This document shows positions 1 through 5,507 of a stretch of DNA of 6,598 nt, one piece after another. The stretch lies in assembly GCA_021323835.1 (NCBI GenBank), contig JAJPKI010000278.1, positions 1 through 6,598 on the forward strand. The letters are read 5' to 3'. Every line of letters starts with the position of its first letter. The stretch's first letter is position 1. Below the pieces are notes generated by a model. That model was not told the DNA's origin. It saw nothing but the letters and a program-made list of their open reading frames with translations, and ran no database searches. The stretch is from Verrucomicrobiota bacterium (GTDB lineage: Bacteria; Verrucomicrobiota; Verrucomicrobiia; Limisphaerales; UBA11358). The translations under genes and the position numbers were made by a program.

Positions 1-600
1 GTTTTAGGCGCGGCTGCCGTGATTATTTTAGGAAGCGGCATGGCGGAATGGTTGAATGTGGAAACGGGAATTCCCTTTGGCCCGATTAATTTTGGCGCGG
101 TCGGTCCCAAATTTCATTCGTTGCCGTGGGCGTTGCCGATAATTTGGACGGTCGCTATTTTAAATTCTCGCGGCGTTGCGCGATTGATTTTGCGTCCATG
201 GCGGAAAACAAAAAATTATGGCGTCCGGTTAATCAGTTTGACCATTGCGCTGGCGGTTTTTTTTGATTTCACCTTTGAACCTTACGCGACGCGCGTAAAG
301 CACTATTGGTTTTGGGAACCGACGAGATTTCCTCTGACATGGCAAGGCGCGCCGCTCATAAATTTTTTAAGTTGGGCCGTCGTCGCGCTGCTCATTCTGG
401 CATTTGTGACGCCGATGCTCATCAACAAGCAATTAAGCAAACGCCGACCGCCGGATTTGCATCCGCTCATAATTTGGCTGGCGACAATTTTACTTTTTGC
501 TGTTGGCTCGGCGATTCAGGGAATGTGGATTGTCGTCGCCGTTGACGCAGCAATTGGAATTGTCGCTGCTACTTTCGCGATTCGCGGCGCGAAATGGTAG
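1..600 (+). CDS. Carotenoid biosynthesis protein, CruF/DUF422-like (5' end missing)
   Basis: Multi-pass membrane protein of the Carot_biosynth (DUF422) family, which includes CruF, a carotenoid 1',2'-hydratase, and archaeal bisanhydrobacterioruberin hydratase. The frame is open from base 1, so the start lies outside the window and 199 residues are visible; relatives are usually about 230-300 residues. Seen in the sequence: an early segment with E-x-x-x-x-x-TGIPFG followed by GPK and LPWALPIIW, then an AILNSRG stretch, a membrane segment ending FDFTFEPYAT, then HYWFWEP and a GAPLINFLSW segment, and two more hydrophobic helices near the C-terminus. The conserved Glu and the EP-x-AT/W-x-W pattern fit the family well. 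No other carotenoid gene is visible, so the pathway context lies to the left. Its last 32 bases overlap the convergent transporter gene. The exact reaction (hydratase or another step) cannot be settled from sequence alone. Confidence 0.82.
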   Translation, partial: VLGAAAVIILGSGMAEWLNVETGIPFGPINFGAVGPKFHSLPWALPIIWTVAILNSRGVARLILRPWRKTKNYGVRLISLTIALAVFFDFTFEPYATRVKHYWFWEPTRFPLTWQGAPLINFLSWAVVALLILAFVTPMLINKQLSKRRPPDLHPLIIWLATILLFAVGSAIQGMWIVVAVDAAIGIVAATFAIRGAKW

Positions 601-1912
601 TCGTCTCGCCGACATCGCGTTTCGTGATTCGCAATCGTTCCACGCGCGTGCCGTCCATTTCTTCAACGCGTAATTCGCATCGACCAACGGTCAGCGTGTC
701 GCCAACTTTCGGAAAGCCGCCGAGTTTTTGTGTCAACCAGCCGCTTGCGGTCGCGATGCTTTCGTCATGCTCAATCTCGCCGGTAATTTTTTCTAAATCA
801 TGCAACGCCAGCGCACCCGTCGCCTCCCAAACATTTTCGCCGAGGCTGACCAATTCGGATTTTTCAGAATCGAATTCGTCCTGAATCTGTCCGACGAGCG
901 CTTCGAGGACATTTTCGAGCGTGACAATTCCCATTGTGCCGCCGAATTCGTCCACGACCATCGCGAAATGCGATTTGCGTTCGAGAAAAAGCTGCAGCAA
1001 TTTTTCCAGTCGCGCTGTTTCGGGAACGTAAATCAATTTGCACGCGACAAAAACCAAATCCATCGCCGTCTTCGCCTTTTCGCGATGCGCATATAAATCT
1101 TTGATATGCACGACGCCGCGAGATTTATCCAAATCGCCGCTTTCGCAAATCGGGAATCTTGAATAACGCGCTTTTTCCGCAAGCGCAATACATTCGGCCA
1201 TCGTCGCGTCGGTGTCGAAGAAAGTAATTTCGTGCCGCGGACGCATCACTTCGCGCACCGTGCGATTTTTCAAATCAAGCGCGTTGAGAATAATATTTCT
1301 TCCGCTCGCTGCACGCTGTGCCGAGCCGAGCACGAGACGCAATTCTTCTTCCGATTGACCGGCTTGCGCCGCCACATCCGGGTCAATGCCAATGCGTTTC
1401 AGCAAAAAGCGCGCGGACAAATTCAACAGCCGGTTGAACGGATAAAATGCGAGATAAAACCAGTGCAACGGATACGACGACCACAGCGCAATCGGCAACG
1501 GCCGTTGAATGGTCATCCATTTCGGCGCGAGCTCGCCGACGACGACACTCAAAAATGTCAGCACACTAAAGCCGACGATGACCGAAATTGTTTTTGCCCA
1601 TGTAGGTTCGATGCCAAGCGATTGAAAAATCGGCGCGAGCATCGAATTGAAAACCGGCTCGCCCAAATAGCCGAGGCCGAGGCTGACCATCGTGATGCCG
1701 AGTTGCGTCGCGCTTAAATACGAGTTGATATGGCGCACGATGTGCCGCGCCATGCGCGCACGCCGGACGTTTTTGGCGACGAGCATGTCGAGCTGCGTTT
1801 CGCGGATGCGGACAAGCGCAAATTCCGCCGCTACGAAAAATCCGTTCAACAGCACGAGCGCGAGCACGGCCAGGATTTTCAATGCGTCTAAAATGGCTTC
1901 GTCGGAATTCAT
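569..1912 (-). CDS. CNNM/CorC-family (DUF21-CBS-CorC_HlyC) membrane transporter, full length
   Basis: Integral membrane protein of the CNNM/CorC family, linked to Mg2+ (and possibly Co2+ or Na+) transport and often annotated 'hemolysin'; no haemolytic role is implied. From the ATG at 1912 it has 447 residues, a normal family length. Domains in order: DUF21 membrane domain at about 1-190, with a first helix ending GFFVAAEFALVR, the LSATQLGITMVSL signature near 66-78, and VGELAPK near 125-131; CBS pair at about 219-342, with EVMRPR opening CBS1 and VVDEFGGTMGIVTLENVLE in CBS2; CorC_HlyC domain at about 357-432. A TTG at 1924 would add five residues (MRLIM...) and has AAGAAG four bases upstream, so that start is possible; I prefer the ATG because the following residues match the usual family N-terminus. 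The gene lies 97-109 bases downstream of the next paralog, with an inverted repeat between. Its end overlaps the carotenoid gene by 32 bases, tail to tail. Substrate is unproven. Confidence 0.93.
   Translation of the reverse strand: MNSDEAILDALKILAVLALVLLNGFFVAAEFALVRIRETQLDMLVAKNVRRARMARHIVRHINSYLSATQLGITMVSLGLGYLGEPVFNSMLAPIFQSLGIEPTWAKTISVIVGFSVLTFLSVVVGELAPKWMTIQRPLPIALWSSYPLHWFYLAFYPFNRLLNLSARFLLKRIGIDPDVAAQAGQSEEELRLVLGSAQRAASGRNIILNALDLKNRTVREVMRPRHEITFFDTDATMAECIALAEKARYSRFPICESGDLDKSRGVVHIKDLYAHREKAKTAMDLVFVACKLIYVPETARLEKLLQLFLERKSHFAMVVDEFGGTMGIVTLENVLEALVGQIQDEFDSEKSELVSLGENVWEATGALALHDLEKITGEIEHDESIATASGWLTQKLGGFPKVGDTLTVGRCELRVEEMDGTRVERLRITKRDVGETTTISRRESRK
573..594. other. Small inverted repeat in the overlapping gene ends
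   Basis: TTTCGCG (573-579) is followed after eight bases by its exact reverse complement CGCGAAA (588-594). It lies inside the 32-base tail-to-tail overlap of the carotenoid gene and the first transporter. It could act as a weak two-way transcription stop, but no T-run follows on either strand, and both genes also use these bases as codons. It may simply reflect the local CGCG-rich composition. Confidence 0.3.
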
Positions 1913-1940
1913 AATCAGCCGCAAAAAACTTCTTTTTTAA

Positions 1941-2011
1941 TAGCCGCGAAAGAACGCAAAGAGCGCGAAAGAAAATTTTCTTTTTGCGTCTTTTGTGCTC
2001 TTTTGTGGCTA
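1941..2011. repeat. Imperfect 71-base inverted repeat, purine-rich family, copy 1
   Basis: Left arm 1941-1975 begins TAGCCGCGAAAGAACGCAAA. The right arm (1976-2011), read on the other strand, begins TAGCCACAAAAGAGCACAAA. The centre is the perfect palindrome GAAAATTTTC (1971-1980). The arms differ mainly by A/G exchanges, and several of these leave G-U pairs in a plus-strand RNA. Each arm is built of repeated units like AAAGARCRC with a spacing near ten bases. It fills the gap between two minus-strand transporter genes, starting ten bases after the stop at 2022. A related sequence lies upstream of pdxJ (6292-6345). I recall similar 'CCACAAAGAACACAAAGA' intergenic repeats in Verrucomicrobiota and other phyla; that recollection is not checked here. 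Role unknown: possibly mRNA 3'-end stabilisation, termination, or a non-autonomous mobile repeat. Confidence 0.8.
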
Positions 2012-2021
2012 TTCGGTTTCA

Positions 2022-3011
2022 TCACAAATTCATTTCGCCAAAAATAATTTTCAAAATGTCTTCCAAACTTACGATGCCGATTTCGCCGCCGTCGCGCGAG
2101 AGCACGACCGCGAGCCGTTCTCCAGCGCGCTGCATCCGGCGCAGTGCGTCCTCAAGACGCGTGTCTTCCGGCAAAAAAAGCGCAGGCGTCATGTAATTGG
2201 CGGCGGGCGATTGCGAATCCAAATCGTTGCGAAAAAGCAACGGCCCGAGCATGAGCAAGCCGGCGACGCGTTTTTTGCCGTCACGCGTTTCCCAAACAGG
2301 CAGGCGCGAGAATTTTCTCTCTCTCGCAAGTTTCAACGCTTCGTCCAACGGCGTTTGCGCTTCGACGGTGACAATTTTTTCAAACGGCGTCGTCGTTTGC
2401 CGCACGGTGAAATGCTGCAAATCGAGGACGCGATTGATCATCGCATGCTCGCCGCTGGTCAGCGACGGCGCGGATTCGCGCATGACGGCGCGCATTTCTT
2501 CACGGTTGCCGAAAAGTTTTCCGGTGAACGCGCGGCCGCCGGTCAATTGCAGCAGCAGTTTTGAAATCCATTCGACGAGCGAGACCAACGGGCTTAACAC
2601 AAAATAAATCAGGCGGAAAAATCGCGCAGTGCCGAGGCAAAGTTGATTTGGAAACGCGCGAAACAACATTTTCGGCAGCAAGTCAAACAACGTGTAAAAT
2701 AGAAACACGACGCCGGCAAAAATAGCCGCGATTAAAATGTGATTGCCGGGAAACCGGCCGTTGATTTCAATCAGCATGAAGCCAAGAATAAAAAAATTCG
2801 CAAGCGTATTGCCGACGAGAATTGTCCAAAGAAATTTTTCCGGATTTTCGAGAAATTGATTCAGCAATTTTGCCGAGCGTTCGCCGCCGCGCGCGAGCCG
2901 CCGCACATGCAATCGGCTCAATGCGAACACGCCGGCTTCCAGACCGGAAAGCAAAAACGACAGCGCAAGACACAGCGCCAGCACAAACCAATATGCGATG
3001 TTCGTTTCCAT
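2022..3011 (-). CDS. Short, divergent CNNM/CorC-family (DUF21-CBS) paralog without C-terminal CorC_HlyC domain
   Basis: Membrane protein of 329 residues with the DUF21-CBS layout, ending directly after the second CBS domain; family members with a CorC_HlyC domain run about 400-450. DUF21 spans about 1-185, with LLSGLEAGVFALSRL in helix 1 and a further hydrophobic stretch near 92-112 leading into FDLLPK, where relatives have (G)E-x-x-PK. The CBS pair spans about 203-325. The usual MRPR at the start of CBS1 is replaced by TTTPFEKIV, and the (D/N)EFGG loop of CBS2 by SRDGGEIGIVSLEDIL. Its ATG shares one base with the TAA of the upstream paralog (TAATG, 3009-3013), so translation is probably coupled to that gene. 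The missing domain and altered CBS motifs suggest an accessory or regulatory subunit partnering the full-length neighbour; this is inference. A decaying but still open duplicate is the alternative. The frame is intact throughout, with no sign of frameshift. Confidence 0.9.
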   Translation of the reverse strand: METNIAYWFVLALCLALSFLLSGLEAGVFALSRLHVRRLARGGERSAKLLNQFLENPEKFLWTILVGNTLANFFILGFMLIEINGRFPGNHILIAAIFAGVVFLFYTLFDLLPKMLFRAFPNQLCLGTARFFRLIYFVLSPLVSLVEWISKLLLQLTGGRAFTGKLFGNREEMRAVMRESAPSLTSGEHAMINRVLDLQHFTVRQTTTPFEKIVTVEAQTPLDEALKLARERKFSRLPVWETRDGKKRVAGLLMLGPLLFRNDLDSQSPAANYMTPALFLPEDTRLEDALRRMQRAGERLAVVLSRDGGEIGIVSLEDILKIIFGEMNL

Positions 3012-4228
3012 TATTTCGTTTTTTCCACGAGCAATTCGCGCACGCGCCGTTCATCCGCGACGGTTGCGGTCAATTTCAAATTGCGAAAATTCGCGGACTC
3101 ACCTTGTTCCGGCACGACGCCGCGCAAATGCGTGAGCAAGCCGCCCATCGTTTCCACTTCGGAAATTTCGCCAAGCGCGGGAAATTCGCGGCGAAAATCT
3201 TCCAGCCGCATCGAACCGCTCACGCGCCAGCGATTGTCACCGAGTTTTTCCATGACAAATCCCTGCGATTTCGGCGCGGTGGGAATTTTCCCGACCAGCT
3301 CGCTCAAAATATCTTCCATCGTCACGAGACCGGCGACGCCGCCGAATTCGTTCACGACAATCGCCATGCCGCGATGCTGCTTCTGCAAACTTTGGAACAA
3401 ATGCAGCAGATTCATCGTTTCCGGCACGAACGACGGAAATTCAATCACCTCGGACAAATCAATTTTCGGGTCGAGCATCAAACTGCGTGTGTTCAAAATG
3501 CCGACAATCGTGTCCGGCGTTTCGTCGTAAATCGGCAACCGGCGATGCTTGAACTTTTTTGCGGCGGCGAGCATTTCTTCAACCGTCGCGTCGTCGGAAA
3601 TGGCGGCCATGTTTGAGCGCGGACGCATCACGTCGCGCACGGCTTTTTGGTCGAGACTGATGATTTGCAGGATGATTTCCTTTTCCGATTCAGCGAGCGT
3701 GCCCTGCTGAAAAGCCATTTCGATGAGCTCCTGATATTCCGCGTCCGTGAGCGCGGGCGTTGAAGCGGATTGCAACGCGGCGTTGCGCAGAACTTTTGAA
3801 TTGCACCAGCGCGCGAGATTATGCAGCGGCAGCGTCGCTTTCTGAAAAATCAACAAGACCCACGCGACGCGCACTGCCCAGCGTTCGGGACGGCGCACGG
3901 CGAGCGTTTTGGGAAATACTTCGCAACCGATGAGCGTGAGCGCGAGGAGCGCGAGAATCGTCAGCGCGGGCGCCCAATGCACGTTGACAATCATGCGCAA
4001 CGCGACGGCGAGCAGCGCGGCGTTGGCGAAAGTGTTGCCGAGCGCGAGCGTGGCCAGCAAATCCTCCGGCTGCGCGAGCAATTGGGCGACGACTTTGCCG
4101 CGACGCGGTTTTTTTTCGACGAGTTGGGCGAGCTGCCATTTGCCGAGGGAAAAGAGCGCAGTTTCCGCCAGCGCGAAAAAGAAGCTCGCGCCCGCGAAAA
4201 TCAGAATCGCCAACACGGCTTGTTCCAT
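3011..4228 (-). CDS. CNNM/CorC-family (DUF21-CBS-CorC_HlyC) membrane transporter, second full-length copy
   Basis: Integral membrane protein of 405 residues, a relative of CorC/CNNM cation (Mg2+) transporters. DUF21 occupies about 1-175: helix 1 with FFFALAETALFSLGK, the GNTFANAAL helix near 64-72, and CEVFPK near 102-107 (the E-x-x-PK site). CBS1 starts with VRDVMRPRSNM near 197 and CBS2 contains VVNEFGGVAGLVTMEDILSELVG near 291-313. The CorC_HlyC domain covers about 322-402 and contains RWRVSGSMRLEDF. The ATG at 4228 is supported by the hydrophobic N-terminus that follows; no Shine-Dalgarno is visible upstream. The stop overlaps the start of the short paralog by one base, so the two are probably one translational unit. 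The gap to the acyltransferase fragment upstream is 57 bases and holds no obvious promoter. With the copy at 569-1912 this makes three family members in 3.7 kb. They differ enough in sequence to be old paralogs and not a recent duplication. Confidence 0.93.
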   Translation of the reverse strand: MEQAVLAILIFAGASFFFALAETALFSLGKWQLAQLVEKKPRRGKVVAQLLAQPEDLLATLALGNTFANAALLAVALRMIVNVHWAPALTILALLALTLIGCEVFPKTLAVRRPERWAVRVAWVLLIFQKATLPLHNLARWCNSKVLRNAALQSASTPALTDAEYQELIEMAFQQGTLAESEKEIILQIISLDQKAVRDVMRPRSNMAAISDDATVEEMLAAAKKFKHRRLPIYDETPDTIVGILNTRSLMLDPKIDLSEVIEFPSFVPETMNLLHLFQSLQKQHRGMAIVVNEFGGVAGLVTMEDILSELVGKIPTAPKSQGFVMEKLGDNRWRVSGSMRLEDFRREFPALGEISEVETMGGLLTHLRGVVPEQGESANFRNLKLTATVADERRVRELLVEKTK

Positions 4229-4285
4229 GCGCGCGGATTGTGACGGAAATGCGGCGGGGAAAAAAGGAGAAAGCGGCAGTTCGAA

Positions 4286-4768
4286 TTATTCTGCATTCGC
4301 CTGCACAGAAACACTACGCAAAATTGGAGGATTTGCTCCTAGTTTTTGAATCATTCGCTTTCCAAATGCGATGCCGGGCAGCTCAAAAATTTTATACCAG
4401 ATTAAGCTTAAGAGAATTAACGGCATCCAAAAAATAACTAACAACAGCAAGATTAACGCAGGCGCATAATTTTGAATCAGCCTCGAAAACGAACGCAACA
4501 ATGGTTCTTGTAATAGATAAATGCTGTAACTGGCGATTCCAATTAATTTCAAACGATTTAGAAAAGATGGGTGTAGGTTAAATTTAAAAACTGACCTGTT
4601 GGCATTCAAATACCGGCTGAAAAGAGTTGCTGTCATTATTGCAACAAACAAAAACATAAATGGATACATGGGCTTAATAAAGCAACTGAAGACGGTTAGC
4701 CACAGCCATGGCAGAAGCATCATATTTCGAAATGGCAGAGGTTGTGTAAGACAGCAAGCGTGAAATAA
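4286..4768 (-). pseudogene. 3' fragment of an acyltransferase-3 (OafA/YrhL-like) membrane protein
   Basis: An open stretch of 145 residues from the first in-frame ATG (4723), extendable upstream to the stop at 4769-4771. It reads as the last part of an acyltransferase-3 protein, a family of about ten-helix membrane enzymes of roughly 350-400 residues that O-acylate sugars and envelope polymers. Seen: a YPFMFLFVAIMTATLF helix, then IGIASYSIYLLQEPLL at 61-76 (matching the family's G-x-x-SYSIYLLH-x-P segment, with Gln where His is common), a long hydrophobic helix at about 88-107, and WYKIFELPGIAFGKR, matching the typical terminal Y-x-x-x-E-x-P. The first two thirds, including the N-terminal catalytic His region, are absent; upstream lies decayed acpS sequence instead. 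Sampled lines are about 38-43% GC against about 58% in the neighbouring transporter gene, which suggests foreign origin. A short functional protein is possible but unlikely. Confidence 0.75.
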
Positions 4769-4836
4769 TCATCCTTCCAAAACCGCCACGACCGCCGCGT
4801 ATTATTCTATGTGGCTGATGCTGACGAGCAATTCGC
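4769..4836 (-). pseudogene. Decayed duplicate of the acpS 3' end
   Basis: Bases 4775-4833 match the 3' end of the intact acpS (5136-5194) at 53 of 59 positions without gaps, an offset of 361 bases; weaker gapped similarity may run to about 4850. On the minus strand it encodes LLVSISHIE, then a TAA where acpS has the CAA of ...SHTEQYAAV, then YAAVVAVLEG and TGA. It therefore keeps the AcpS C-terminal signature but is interrupted by a nonsense change. Nothing like the N-terminal half of AcpS (the G-I-G-I-D motif) is present upstream. This is a remnant: either the tail of an old second acpS, or a duplicated 3' end left by insertion or recombination. Confidence 0.8.
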
Positions 4837-4882
4837 CTGTTTTCGATTTGCGATTTAGCAAATGATTAGCTAGGTTTGCATC

Positions 4883-5077
4883 GTGACTGCGGTTGAAAAT
4901 AAATTTCTGAAAGAAGCCATCAAGCAGGGACTTCGGATGCAGCATCGTTTTCTTGCCGAGCCAGTCTTGGCGCGCACGGGCAAGGGTTATTTGAAAAGCG
5001 AAGGCGTGGCGACGTTGCAACGAATCAAAACCAGCCTGAAAAAAACCAAGAACAGCCGCAATGGCCGGGCTGAATAA
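4883..5077 (+). CDS. Doubtful small basic protein of unknown function (64 residues)
   Basis: Open frame from GTG at 4883 (TAGG eight bases upstream) to TAA, lying between the two copies of the acpS 3' end and opposite to the flanking genes. The product is hydrophilic and lysine/arginine-rich, predicted mostly helical, with a strongly basic tail (KTSLKKTKNSRNGR). No family is recognised. In its favour: 43 of 64 codons begin with a purine, a coding-like bias, whereas the exactly opposed minus-strand frame (4802-5119) scores only 29 of 64 over the same codons. Against it: short length, a rearranged setting, and no identifiable relative. It could also be the surviving 3' end of a larger gene whose front was lost, since an in-frame TAG precedes it at 4871. 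Confidence 0.3.
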   Translation: MTAVENKFLKEAIKQGLRMQHRFLAEPVLARTGKGYLKSEGVATLQRIKTSLKKTKNSRNGRAE

Positions 5078-5101
5078 AAAATGGCTGCAAGTTGTTCCGT
5101 G

Positions 5102-5117
5102 GGAAACGGTCGTTTCC
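5102..5117 (-). terminator. Possible hairpin just downstream of acpS
   Basis: GGAAACG (5102-5108) and CGTTTCC (5111-5117) are exact reverse complements, giving a six-base-pair stem with a GGTC/GACC loop. It begins 13 bases after the acpS stop on the minus strand, where a transcription stop for pdxJ-acpS would be expected. No T-run follows, so a standard intrinsic terminator is not supported. Confidence 0.25.
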
Positions 5118-5129
5118 ATCTACGCGATT

Positions 5130-5507
5130 TTAATTTTCCAAAATCGCCACGACCGCCGCGTATTGTTCCGTGTGGCTGATGCTCACGAGCAGTTGCTTCG
5201 CCTTGCGCGATTGAAATAATTTTTCGCCTTTGCCGTGCAGAATCACAAATGGTTCGCCGGAATCTTTATGCGCGATTTCCATGTCCTGCCAGCCCAGTTG
5301 CGCGCCGATGCCTGTGCCGAACGCTTTTGAAATCGCTTCCTTGGCCGCAAAGCGCGCGGCGACGAATGGCGCGGGATGTTTGTGCGAGAGGCAATATTCC
5401 ATTTCCGCCGGCAGTAAAATCCGTTGCCCGAACCGCTCGCCAAATCTTTCCAGCGAAGCTCTGATGCGCTCCACTTCGATGATGTCGATGCCGATGCCGA
5501 GAATCAT
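5130..5507 (-). CDS. acpS: Holo-[acyl-carrier-protein] synthase
   Basis: Cytoplasmic phosphopantetheinyl transferase that moves 4'-phosphopantetheine from coenzyme A onto the conserved Ser of acyl carrier protein, a Mg2+-dependent step needed for fatty acid synthesis. 125 residues, the typical AcpS length. Seen: N-terminal GIGIDIIEVERI (Asp8 corresponds to the Mg2+-binding Asp of the family), ARFAAKEAISKAFGTG at about 51-66 (Glu57 is the second metal ligand, Lys56 beside it), and a C-terminal LLVSISHTEQYAAVV at 106-120. The ATG at 5507 overlaps the pdxJ stop (ATGA, four bases), indicating coupled translation; no Shine-Dalgarno is needed or seen. The pdxJ-acpS pairing is also found in E. coli. 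Its last 59 bases are duplicated 361 bases downstream as a broken copy. This copy has every expected motif and is presumably the functional one. Confidence 0.97.
   Translation of the reverse strand: MILGIGIDIIEVERIRASLERFGERFGQRILLPAEMEYCLSHKHPAPFVAARFAAKEAISKAFGTGIGAQLGWQDMEIAHKDSGEPFVILHGKGEKLFQSRKAKQLLVSISHTEQYAAVVAILEN

Noticed and set aside
800..1717. Long plus-strand open frames opposite the first transporter gene
   Set aside because: They are rich in Arg, Gln and His with no domains, typical mirror frames of a GC-leaning gene whose minus-strand reading is a clear family member.
1941..2011. CRISPR-like or tandem-repeat array
   Set aside because: The periodic AAAGARCRC units are about ten bases apart with no spacers; the structure is an inverted repeat and not a direct-repeat array.
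1995..3616. Long plus-strand open frames opposite the second and third transporters (up to ~260 codons)
   Set aside because: Low-complexity Arg/Phe/His composition and full overlap with well-supported minus-strand genes mark them as shadows.
4286..4836. Possible read-through fusion of the acpS-like tail into the acyltransferase fragment
   Set aside because: The two are in the same minus-strand frame but separated by TAA and TGA; nothing suggests stop-codon recoding, and the acyltransferase lacks its front half anyway.
4802..5119. Minus-strand open frame of 105 residues ending in the AcpS-like LLVSISHIE
   Set aside because: Only its last ~20 residues resemble AcpS. The rest has no recognisable motif and a poorer codon-position bias than the opposed plus frame, so it looks like an accidental opening into an acpS remnant.
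4724..5129. Insertion sequence between acpS and the acyltransferase fragment
   Set aside because: No transposase motif and no terminal inverted repeats were seen; the only flanking repeat is the acpS 3' duplication.
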